A stretch of DNA of 64,000 nt. It comes from JBMOKT01 sp049323895 (GTDB taxonomy: Bacteria > Bacillota > Peptococcia > Peptococcales > BICA1-8). The DNA is taken from NCBI GenBank assembly GCA_049323895.1, contig JBMOKT010000039.1, forward strand, positions 1 to 64,000. Direction: 5' to 3'. This document shows, in pieces, positions 31,927-39,467 of the stretch; within the stretch, counting starts at the first letter, position 1, and each line of letters opens with the position of its first letter. The position numbers and the translations under genes are program-made. Below the pieces are notes generated by a model, which made no database searches, was not told the origin of the DNA, and saw only the letters and a program-made list of their open reading frames with translations.

Positions 31927-34047
31927 TTGCACGAAACAATTCAAGAAATATCTTTATTACCTGGCCGAGCTAGACTCAAATATGAAAGGCTTAAAAAAAA
32001 TAGAATTTTAGCCCAGTTGCTTAGTGCTTACTTAGATTCCCTTAAAGGAGTTACTGGTAGTAAGATAAATATTAATACAACAAGCATTATTATTAATTAT
32101 AACTCTCGGCAAATAAATTATCCTGCTATTAAAGAAAGGTTAATTAAACTTATTAATTTACCATCAACATCAAAAAGACAGATTTTAGATGACTATAATG
32201 ATTACCGGTGTACATCTATAGAAAAGGATAGGTCAAGAAATTATTTATTTTTGTACCTAACTATTTATTTATTACTTAAAATTAAACAGCATCGACATGG
32301 CAAGAATAGTTATAGCAAAAGCTTGTGGGTTTTACTGCTTAATTCGTCAGTAGTTATAGCGGCTGGTTATCCTATTTTTAAAACTTTAACAACCAAGTCT
32401 ATTAAAAATATACCCCTAGATACTGACCTTTTACTTCAAATAATGGCTATTCTTTTAACAATGGTTAGAGAAAGCAACGAAGGAGTTTTAGTTTTAGCAT
32501 TAAAATCCTTTAATGACTACTTAAAAAATAGTGCCGATTTATCTGGCATGAAGCTGCTTAATCAGAGTATGCAGGTTAATAAAAGCTCACATGATTTTAA
32601 TAATTACAAAGTCTTAAATATAGGTGACACATTTAGTATTGATAAAGGCGAGTATGTTGAGCTTCATGGTGAAGTGATAGCGGGGGAAGGATTAGTTAAT
32701 ACTTTATACTGTACTGGCCAACCTTTAATATCAAAGGTTGGCAAGGGTAGTAAAATCTATGAGGGTTCCCTTGTAGTATCAGGACACTTAAAAATTAAAG
32801 TCTTAAATCAACCAAGAACAAATAAGAAAGAACAATTCCCTTTAGCTGCCAATCTTAGAATAAAGGAAAATGTGACAAGGTTTAGCAATGTCAGCACATC
32901 AATTTCTTTAGTTTTAGGAGTTCTCAACTTTATTTTGACAGGAAATTTACTAAATACTTTTTCCATTTTTCTAATCCTGTGTCCTGTTGCTGCAGAAGTT
33001 GCCATTGGTACCGGACTTCAGCAATATATTAGTAAACTCCAGAAGGGACATATTTACTTAAAAAACATTGACCTTTTAGAAAAAATCGTAGATGTTGATT
33101 ACATATTTTTTGATAAAACTGGTACATTAACTAGTCCAGAGATGGATTTAGAGAAAGTAATTTTGTACGATAATGAATATAGCACCCAGGAAATTTTAGA
33201 GATAACTGCTTCTTGTGAAGCAGACTATTATCATCCAATTTCCAATACATTAAAATATCAGGTTATAGGCAAGGACCAATCTAGTAATGTGGTATCCCTC
33301 TTAATACCTGCCAAAGGAATAAAAGCTGACTTTAAGAATCTACAGGTATTAATCGGAAATAAAGAATTAATGTTAGAAAACCATATTGATATTACAGAGG
33401 GATTAACAGATTACTGCAGGTACGAAAAAGAACTCTATACGCCTTTATATATTAGTGTAAATAAAAAATTATCAGGTTTAATTGTTTTAAAGGAAATGTT
33501 AAGAAAAGATGCAGTTAATGTAATAAATCTGCTCAATAAGTTGGGAAAGAAAAAGATAATTATCTTAACAGGCGATGAAAAAGTGAAGGCAGAAAAAATA
33601 GCTGCTTTTTTAGGCATCTCCAAGGTATATGCAAATTGTAATTACTTAGATAAGGCAAAAATAATAGAAGAGTACAAAAAACAGGGAACAGTAATGATGG
33701 TTGGTGATGGAATAAATGATTTGCTAGCCATGAAAAAGGCCGATATTAGTGTTAGTTTTGCTGATTTAGCCTATGATAAACTAAAACTAAACTCCGATTG
33801 CATCATTCTTAACGAGAGTCTTATGATGGTTCCCCACTTAATATATCTCTCCCAACAAACTAGTACATTAATGCACCAGAATATTTCCTTTGCCAAGTAC
33901 TATAATTTTGGGTTAGGGACAATCACCTTCTTCAATTCTTTCTCGCCATTTACTGCAAAGACTATTAATACCTTAAACTCTCTTCTAGTAATGCTATTAA
34001 ATCAACGTATTTCCCATATAACAATTCCTCAAAAAGTACTGGAGTAA
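31927..34047 (+). CDS. Degenerate P1B-type ATPase paralogue (array member 2)
   Basis: A 706-residue relative of array member 1 with the same HMA-like start (LLPGRARLKYERLKKNR). Conserved: DKTGTLT (Asp396), YHPIS, TGDEK and GDGINDLLAMKKADI. Altered: the actuator motif TGE is TGQ (Gln265, gapless alignment with member 1), and the membrane CPC is CPV (Cys352-Pro-Val354). In P-type ATPases the TGE glutamate drives dephosphorylation; its loss traps the phosphorylated state. The protein may be phosphorylated but not cycle, acting as a regulator or partner subunit. The start is a TTG after TAGGGGGA. Confidence 0.83.
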   Translation: MHETIQEISLLPGRARLKYERLKKNRILAQLLSAYLDSLKGVTGSKININTTSIIINYNSRQINYPAIKERLIKLINLPSTSKRQILDDYNDYRCTSIEKDRSRNYLFLYLTIYLLLKIKQHRHGKNSYSKSLWVLLLNSSVVIAAGYPIFKTLTTKSIKNIPLDTDLLLQIMAILLTMVRESNEGVLVLALKSFNDYLKNSADLSGMKLLNQSMQVNKSSHDFNNYKVLNIGDTFSIDKGEYVELHGEVIAGEGLVNTLYCTGQPLISKVGKGSKIYEGSLVVSGHLKIKVLNQPRTNKKEQFPLAANLRIKENVTRFSNVSTSISLVLGVLNFILTGNLLNTFSIFLILCPVAAEVAIGTGLQQYISKLQKGHIYLKNIDLLEKIVDVDYIFFDKTGTLTSPEMDLEKVILYDNEYSTQEILEITASCEADYYHPISNTLKYQVIGKDQSSNVVSLLIPAKGIKADFKNLQVLIGNKELMLENHIDITEGLTDYCRYEKELYTPLYISVNKKLSGLIVLKEMLRKDAVNVINLLNKLGKKKIIILTGDEKVKAEKIAAFLGISKVYANCNYLDKAKIIEEYKKQGTVMMVGDGINDLLAMKKADISVSFADLAYDKLKLNSDCIILNESLMMVPHLIYLSQQTSTLMHQNISFAKYYNFGLGTITFFNSFSPFTAKTINTLNSLLVMLLNQRISHITIPQKVLE

Positions 34048-34063
34048 TAAAACCAGTACTTTT
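34031..34063 (+). terminator. Terminator overlapping the end of array member 2
   Basis: AAAAGTACTGG / CCAGTACTTTT stem spanning the stop codon, then AACTTTT. Member 3 therefore probably has its own promoter or depends on read-through. Confidence 0.75.
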
Positions 34064-34170
34064 AACTTTTATTGGCAAAAAATTATGGACATATGCTTTA
34101 TATCTTAGTTTAGATATGGTTATTCTAACTTAGAGTAGTGTATTATCAACTGCCAGTAGAAGGTGAAGAC

Positions 34171-37059
34171 ATGTACATCAAAATTATCCATTTGCTTCCC
34201 GGAAGAATAAGGTTAAAATCACCAAAGTTACGGCAAAACCCTCATTTGGCAGCAAAAATAAAATTGTATTTATTAAGCTTGCCTGGGGTTGTTAAAATAA
34301 AAGCTAATAGTCAGACAGGAAGTTTGAAAATTATTTATCACCCTGGTAGAATTCATCATTTGAACATAATTAAGTTTTTAATTAACCCAAACAATGGACA
34401 TCTAAAAAATTCATCATTAATTGAAAGTAAAAATTGGCATCATAAAAGCTATGAAGAGGTATTAGCTTATTACCAATCTGACGCTTCCTTAGGATTAACT
34501 GCTGGAGATAGGGAGAAGCATCTTAAAAAATATGGTCCAAATCACCTCTGTATACAGAAAAAGGCAAATATTTTCTCCATGGCAATAGAGCCCTTCCAAA
34601 GTTTTACAGGTAAAATTTTAATTTCCATTGGAATACTTTCAATCTTTACAGGTCAAAAATTTGACACAGCTGCTATCATGGCAATAGTTGGTATAGAATC
34701 TGTATTAGGGGTTTATCAAGGTCTGAAGGCAAATAAATCCTTAGCAGCTTTACAAAGACTAGCTACACCATATGCAAAGGTAATAATTGATAACCAATTA
34801 AGTTGTATACCTGTAAGTCAATTAGTGCCGGGAGATATAATTTTAATTGACCAGGGAGATAAGATTCCAGCTGATTGCAGATTAATTAGTGCTTCTGATT
34901 TAGAAATTGATGAGGCAAATCTTACAGGGGAATCGATACCTGTAATTAAAATAGCAGAAAAAAATAGTGAGTCAGGTACTCCTTTAGCAGAGCAAAATAA
35001 TATGATTTTCATGAGCACCTATGTTACTAAAGGAAGTGGCAAGGCAATTGTCATTGCTACCGGATCAGCAACAGAAATTGGAAAGCTTGCAAAAATGATG
35101 GCGGGGAATAATAATGCCTTAACCCCATTACAGAAAGAAATAGAACTCCTAGTTAAAAAATTGGCTGTGGGAAGTATCGTAGTATGTACAGGGGTAGTAG
35201 GTATAGGGGTTTTAAAGGGTCGCCCATTAATGGAAATGATTAGAACAGGTTTAACACTAGCTGTGGGAGTCATACCTGAAGGATTACCGATGGTAGTAAC
35301 AATTGCTTTAGCCTTTGGAGTACAACGAATGGCAAAGAAAAACGCTATTATTAGGGATATAAAAGCTGTGGAGACTATTGGTAACGCTACTGTTATATGT
35401 ACAGATAAAACAGGAACTTTAACAAAAGGGGAAATGACTGTTACAAAAGTCTATAGTGACGGCATGATTTGGTATGTAACAGAAAAAGATAATCCCTTAC
35501 AGGGTGGGTTTATTTGTAATGGTCAATTAACTGACCCGTTAGAGGAAAAAAGAATCAATCGCTTAATGATTACTGCTGCAATATGTAATAATGCACAAAT
35601 TGAAAAAAATTCTATTGTCAAAGGTGATCCTACGGAAAAGGCATTATTAGCTGCTGCAGTCTGGAAGGCAGGTATTCCCTGGCCCAAGATTAATGATCTT
35701 TATTGCCGTCAAAAGGAAATAGCCTTTGACAGCTCACGAAGGATGATGACTGTAATCTGTACCGAACCGGAAGGCAAAAGAAATGTTTACTCTAAAGGAG
35801 CAGTTGAAGATATTTTAGCTATCTGTGATAAGGTTTATAAAGATAATATTATAGTTTCCCTTTCACCTGAAATAAAAGAAGAAATTTTAGAAAATAATGG
35901 AACGATGGCACAGGAGGCCTTGAGGGTTTTAGCATTAGCCTATAAGCCGCTAGAGGACCAATGTTCTTTGGAAGAAGTAGATAATGAGGAAATAGAAAAA
36001 TCTTTAATTTTTTTAGGATTAATTGGTCTAAAAGATCCCCCCAAATATGGAGTTTTGGAAGCCGTAGAAAAATGTCATCAGGCAAATATCAAAGTAGTTA
36101 TGATAACCGGTGATCAGTCCCTTACAGCCCAAACAATTGGCAGAGAAATAGGCATTTTAAAAAAAGAGAAAATATTAACGGGCTCAGAAATAGATAAAAT
36201 GAGTAATCAACAATTAGAGCATGCTTTACAAAGGGTGGAAGTTTGCTCAAGAACTACTCCCCTGCATAAGCTTAGAATTGTAAAAGCTTTTAAGAGATTG
36301 GGTTACATTGTAGCAATGACTGGAGATGGCGTAAATGACGCCCCTGCTGTTAAAGAGGCAGATATTGGCGTAGCTATGGGTCAGAAAGGAACTGATGTAA
36401 CACGGGAAGCAGCAACCATAACACTTGTTGATGACAATTTTGCTACAATTGTTAAAGCTATTGAAGAGGGAAGAAATATAAAGGGGAATATTGGAAATTC
36501 TGTGCAATATGTACTAAGTGGTAACTTTGGTAGTATGGCGGCATTTATTTTGGCAATTGTAACAGGCAGGACCTTTCCCATGACTCCAAGTCAAATTATC
36601 TGGTTCAATTTAGTTTCGGAAAGTATACCAGTTCTGGCTCTTGGCTCTGGTGAAATAGAAAAAGGAAAAACAAAAAAACTTTACAGGCATAAGAGTATAA
36701 TGACGAAGAAAATGGGAAGGTATATTTTGTCTTCAAGTATAATAACTGGAGTAATGACCTTTGGTTTATTTGCTGGTACATTAGCTTTAGGTGGTGGTTT
36801 GCAGAAGGCAAGAACTATGGTGTTATCTAATCTTATCCTTAATCAGCTTTTTAATTTTATAGACTTTAAGATAAATTCTAAAGCAACGATAGGAATTTCT
36901 ACAGGACTACTACTGGCGTCAATATATATACCTGGGTTAAGAAAAGTATTTGTGACCACTCCCTTAGAAATAAAAGATTGGGGAATAATATTGGCTGCCT
37001 CTGGGGGAGCAAATAAAATAAATAAGTTAATTTTTCCAAAAGAGTACGGTGAACTATAG
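34171..37059 (+). CDS. P2A-like cation ATPase with HMA-like N-domain (array member 3)
   Basis: A 962-residue pump of the Ca2+/Mn2+ P2A type fused to the same HMA-like N-domain (LLPGRIRLKSPKLRQNPH) as its P1B neighbours. After this come the usual cation-ATPase N-terminal segment (YGPNHL), actuator LTGES, helix 4 site IPEGLP, phosphorylation site DKTGTLT (Asp412), KGDPTE, ITGDQ and TGDGVNDAPA. In helix 6 the ion-binding NLVTD of SERCA reads NLVSE, so Asp is replaced by Glu. The ATG at 34171 follows AAGGTGA; a GTG 33 bp upstream is an alternative. The 110 bp before it hold no clear promoter. A terminator overlaps its end. Confidence 0.87.
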   Translation: MYIKIIHLLPGRIRLKSPKLRQNPHLAAKIKLYLLSLPGVVKIKANSQTGSLKIIYHPGRIHHLNIIKFLINPNNGHLKNSSLIESKNWHHKSYEEVLAYYQSDASLGLTAGDREKHLKKYGPNHLCIQKKANIFSMAIEPFQSFTGKILISIGILSIFTGQKFDTAAIMAIVGIESVLGVYQGLKANKSLAALQRLATPYAKVIIDNQLSCIPVSQLVPGDIILIDQGDKIPADCRLISASDLEIDEANLTGESIPVIKIAEKNSESGTPLAEQNNMIFMSTYVTKGSGKAIVIATGSATEIGKLAKMMAGNNNALTPLQKEIELLVKKLAVGSIVVCTGVVGIGVLKGRPLMEMIRTGLTLAVGVIPEGLPMVVTIALAFGVQRMAKKNAIIRDIKAVETIGNATVICTDKTGTLTKGEMTVTKVYSDGMIWYVTEKDNPLQGGFICNGQLTDPLEEKRINRLMITAAICNNAQIEKNSIVKGDPTEKALLAAAVWKAGIPWPKINDLYCRQKEIAFDSSRRMMTVICTEPEGKRNVYSKGAVEDILAICDKVYKDNIIVSLSPEIKEEILENNGTMAQEALRVLALAYKPLEDQCSLEEVDNEEIEKSLIFLGLIGLKDPPKYGVLEAVEKCHQANIKVVMITGDQSLTAQTIGREIGILKKEKILTGSEIDKMSNQQLEHALQRVEVCSRTTPLHKLRIVKAFKRLGYIVAMTGDGVNDAPAVKEADIGVAMGQKGTDVTREAATITLVDDNFATIVKAIEEGRNIKGNIGNSVQYVLSGNFGSMAAFILAIVTGRTFPMTPSQIIWFNLVSESIPVLALGSGEIEKGKTKKLYRHKSIMTKKMGRYILSSSIITGVMTFGLFAGTLALGGGLQKARTMVLSNLILNQLFNFIDFKINSKATIGISTGLLLASIYIPGLRKVFVTTPLEIKDWGIILAASGGANKINKLIFPKEYGEL

Positions 37060-37072
37060 CCGTACTCTTTTC
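37039..37072 (+). terminator. Terminator of ATPase array
   Basis: AAAAGAGTACGG / CCGTACTCTTTT with a 10-nt loop that contains the stop codon, then CTTT. Confidence 0.85.
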
Positions 37073-37116
37073 TTTAAAAAAGTTTGTTTCTACACCCACT
37101 TTTCAAAAACTTTATT

Positions 37117-37166
37117 TTGACAAAATACTGTATACTAAACTACAATATAAGTGAGAAACATTTTCA
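37117..37166 (+). promoter_or_regulatory. Promoter with a possible Fur box
   Basis: TTGACA (37117-37122), 18 bp, TACAAT (37141-37146), followed by TGAGAAACATTTTCA (37152-37166), which keeps the outer TGA/TCA and central ATT of the Fur box with several mismatches. Confidence 0.5.
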
Positions 37167-37201
37167 TCTATGTTGCTACATAAAAATAGGCGGTGATATT
37201 T

Positions 37202-37909
37202 ATGTCAGTTTTGATGGAAAAGGTTAATACTATCTCAGAGGTTGAATTAGAAGCCTTAACTAACTTTTTTGTACGGGAGAGTTTTGAAATCATCAGTGAA
37301 GAAATAGAATACTATGTTTCTATCAAAGAAAAGATGGCAGATATTTTTATAGAAGGTATTAACTTTTATAAAATAAATGAAAGTTTATTGCAACAAGGTA
37401 TTGAAAAAATTGTTTACTGTGAAAAAGACTTGAAAAATCTATATTCACGAGTGGGTAGGAGAATTGACAGAGAATTAACTAGAACCCAGTTTAATAAAAG
37501 ACTTGAATTTGGCTGGGATGAAATAGATGCTATGAAACGTAATGATTCAATTTTATTCTTAAAAGAAAATATCAAAACATTTATCCTTAGTAATATTATA
37601 TGTAAAGGAATAGATGGAATTTGGAAAAAAACAAGTTCTCAGTTTTTGCCTAAGGAATTAACAAAGTTTAGTTCAAAAATTAGCATGGGAAGGTATTTTC
37701 TTAGTTCCCTTGGAGTTAATCCGGAGGAAATTAGTAATGGCATGAAGAAAAAAATTGCCATTGTAATGAAAGGAATTATTAAACAGCATGGGTTAGAACT
37801 GGCAAATATGCTTAAACAAGAAATATTAATCAAGTTAGAAGTATGTGAAGCATCCCAATTAAATGAGATTAATAATAATCTAAAACAACAGAAGATTATG
37901 ACTGCTTAA
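37202..37909 (+). CDS. Helical protein of unknown function
   Basis: A 235-residue, probably soluble and all-helical protein; no motif or family recognised. It is rich in Lys, Glu, Ile and Asn with one cluster of Phe/Tyr (ALTNFFVRESFEII...EYYVSI) near the start. No signal peptide or membrane helix. The ATG at 37202, 6 nt after GGCGGTG, is preferred over an upstream GTG inside that site. It lies between the ATPase array and the feo operon, has its own promoter with a weak Fur-like box and its own terminator, so an iron-related role is possible. Confidence 0.65.
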   Translation: MSVLMEKVNTISEVELEALTNFFVRESFEIISEEIEYYVSIKEKMADIFIEGINFYKINESLLQQGIEKIVYCEKDLKNLYSRVGRRIDRELTRTQFNKRLEFGWDEIDAMKRNDSILFLKENIKTFILSNIICKGIDGIWKKTSSQFLPKELTKFSSKISMGRYFLSSLGVNPEEISNGMKKKIAIVMKGIIKQHGLELANMLKQEILIKLEVCEASQLNEINNNLKQQKIMTA

Positions 37910-37918
37910 TTTGTTATA

Positions 37919-37948
37919 CAACACCCCAGAAGATACTGGGGTGTTTGC
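37919..37948 (+). terminator. Terminator after the helical protein
   Basis: ACACCCCAG / CTGGGGTGT with a 6-nt loop followed by TTGCTTT. Confidence 0.85.
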
Positions 37949-38039
37949 TTTACATTCAATAATAATATTACTAAAAAATAGAAAACTTTTTCAACAAGTA
38001 CTATTATATACCTTTCCAGGAAATTTTATTATTAACAGA

Positions 38040-38068
38040 TTGACAAAATTAAATAGGTAAAGTATTCT
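38040..38068 (+). promoter_or_regulatory. Promoter of the cyclase-feo operon
   Basis: TTGACA, 17 bp, TATTCT. The expected start point lies at or next to the Fur box. Confidence 0.7.
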
Positions 38069-38082
38069 AAGAATATAGTAAT

Positions 38083-38097
38083 TGATAATCATTTTCA
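38083..38097. promoter_or_regulatory. Fur box of the cyclase-feo operon
   Basis: TGATAATCATTTTCA: left half-site perfect and right half one mismatch from the TGATAATnATTATCA consensus. It lies just downstream of the -10 box and 15 bp before the diguanylate cyclase gene. Confidence 0.85.
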
Positions 38098-38111
38098 ATT
38101 GGGGATAACAA

Positions 38112-39242
38112 ATGGATATAATTAGTAGTGGAAGAATTATTATTTTAGAGGAAATATTTATTAAAACCAAGGCTGTTTTTACTGTTTTAGCTCTACTTGT
38201 ATTAAATTATATTATCGGAGAAGATTTTCCTAGAGCCTTAGAGATGAGCAGACTATTAACTATAGCTTTAATTATCTATATTTTTGAAGGCATTATTTTT
38301 GCTTACAAAACTCAAATCAAATCGTGCACGGATTTAAACGTAAAGCCCAGTCTTGTTTCCTTGATTATTGATATCTCTGTAATCAGTGCATTGTTTTTTT
38401 TAACTGTTGATACTAGGCTAAATTTGTATCCATTGTTCTTGGTCTTTATTCTCATACAAACTTTAAGATTTCCTCGTTTTCATGCTACTGTTTTTGCTTT
38501 AACTACTTCAGTTATATACTTAGGAATCCTTAGTTTCTATAAAAAACCAGCGTCAATATTAACTGGTGAAGTATTAATAAATATAGCTTTTTTTTATTTG
38601 TTTGCTTTTATTATTAATGAAGTGGTTAAGGAAATTAATTCCCTAGTAAATCAAGTTAGTTTGGCACAAAGTCAATTAAAAGAAAAAAATGAACGTCTTA
38701 GAGAAATGGCTCAGAAGGATTTAATGACAGATTTGCTAAATCATAAAACTTTCCACGAAATTTTTCATTCTTTACAAAGACAACAATATTCAGAAAATAG
38801 GGTTAATTTTTGTTTAGCCATGCTTGATATTGATAACTTCAAACAAATTAATGATTCCTGTGGTCATCCGGCAGGCGACTATGTGTTGATTGAAGTTTCT
38901 AAGATTATAAAAGGAGAAATACGTAGCAAGGATATTGCAGCCAGATATGGTGGAGAGGAGTTTGCTATAATTTTTACCGATACAAATTTAGCAGAGGGAG
39001 TAAAAATCTGTGAGCGTATTAGGAGGAAAGTCTTAGAGAGAGAATTTAATTTCGATAATAATAAGCTAACAATTACAATAAGTGGAGGGGTTAGTTCAAA
39101 CGACTTATATTTAGACTGTGATGACTCATATTTTATTCAATGTGTAGATGATATGCTTTATGAAGCAAAACAGACTGGAAAAAATAAAATCATCTATAAA
39201 GATGTTGTGAATCCAATATCTAGTCAAGGAGGTAGATTGTAA
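38112..39242 (+). CDS. Membrane diguanylate cyclase
   Basis: A 376-residue protein with about six N-terminal membrane helices (residues 15-185), a short coil, and a GGDEF domain with the active GGEEF motif and the product-inhibition site RSKD five residues before it. It should make cyclic di-GMP from GTP with feedback control. It is the first gene behind a promoter with a Fur box, and its stop overlaps the feoA start (TAATG), so its expression is tied to ferrous iron uptake. AATTGGGGATAAC is the ribosome binding region. The membrane part has no named sensor family that I recognise. Confidence 0.9.
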   Translation: MDIISSGRIIILEEIFIKTKAVFTVLALLVLNYIIGEDFPRALEMSRLLTIALIIYIFEGIIFAYKTQIKSCTDLNVKPSLVSLIIDISVISALFFLTVDTRLNLYPLFLVFILIQTLRFPRFHATVFALTTSVIYLGILSFYKKPASILTGEVLINIAFFYLFAFIINEVVKEINSLVNQVSLAQSQLKEKNERLREMAQKDLMTDLLNHKTFHEIFHSLQRQQYSENRVNFCLAMLDIDNFKQINDSCGHPAGDYVLIEVSKIIKGEIRSKDIAARYGGEEFAIIFTDTNLAEGVKICERIRRKVLEREFNFDNNKLTITISGGVSSNDLYLDCDDSYFIQCVDDMLYEAKQTGKNKIIYKDVVNPISSQGGRL

Positions 39243-39466
39243 TGACACCATTAACGAGTATTAGAATTGGTGAAAATTTTGTGCTTAAAGAAGTGAGAAC
39301 CGATGCAGTAATTAAAAAGCTTTTAGCCGAAAGAGGGTTGACAGTAGGAACAAAGGTTAGAATAGACTCCAGCCATACCGATGGGTCCTTTGTTATAGCC
39401 TTTCGGGGAACAAAACTGGCCATAGACAAAGAATTAGCTGTAAATATTATTATGGAGGATGTTTAA
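39242..39466 (+). CDS. feoA: Ferrous iron transport protein A
   Basis: A 74-residue SH3-like protein: VLKEVRTDAVIKKLLAERGLTVGTKVRI followed by GSFVIAFRGTKLAIDKELAVNI, the normal FeoA pattern and length. It assists FeoB. AAGGAGG of its ribosome binding site lies within the end of the cyclase gene; FeoB starts 1 bp behind its stop. Confidence 0.92.
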   Translation: MTPLTSIRIGENFVLKEVRTDAVIKKLLAERGLTVGTKVRIDSSHTDGSFVIAFRGTKLAIDKELAVNIIMEDV

Positions 39467-39467
39467 C

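Noticed and set aside
29443..37059. Simple metal-resistance island like the one at 914-3539
   Set aside because: No metal repressor or metal chaperone is present, none of the N-domains has CxxC, one pump is catalytically altered, and a disordered protein leads the cluster.
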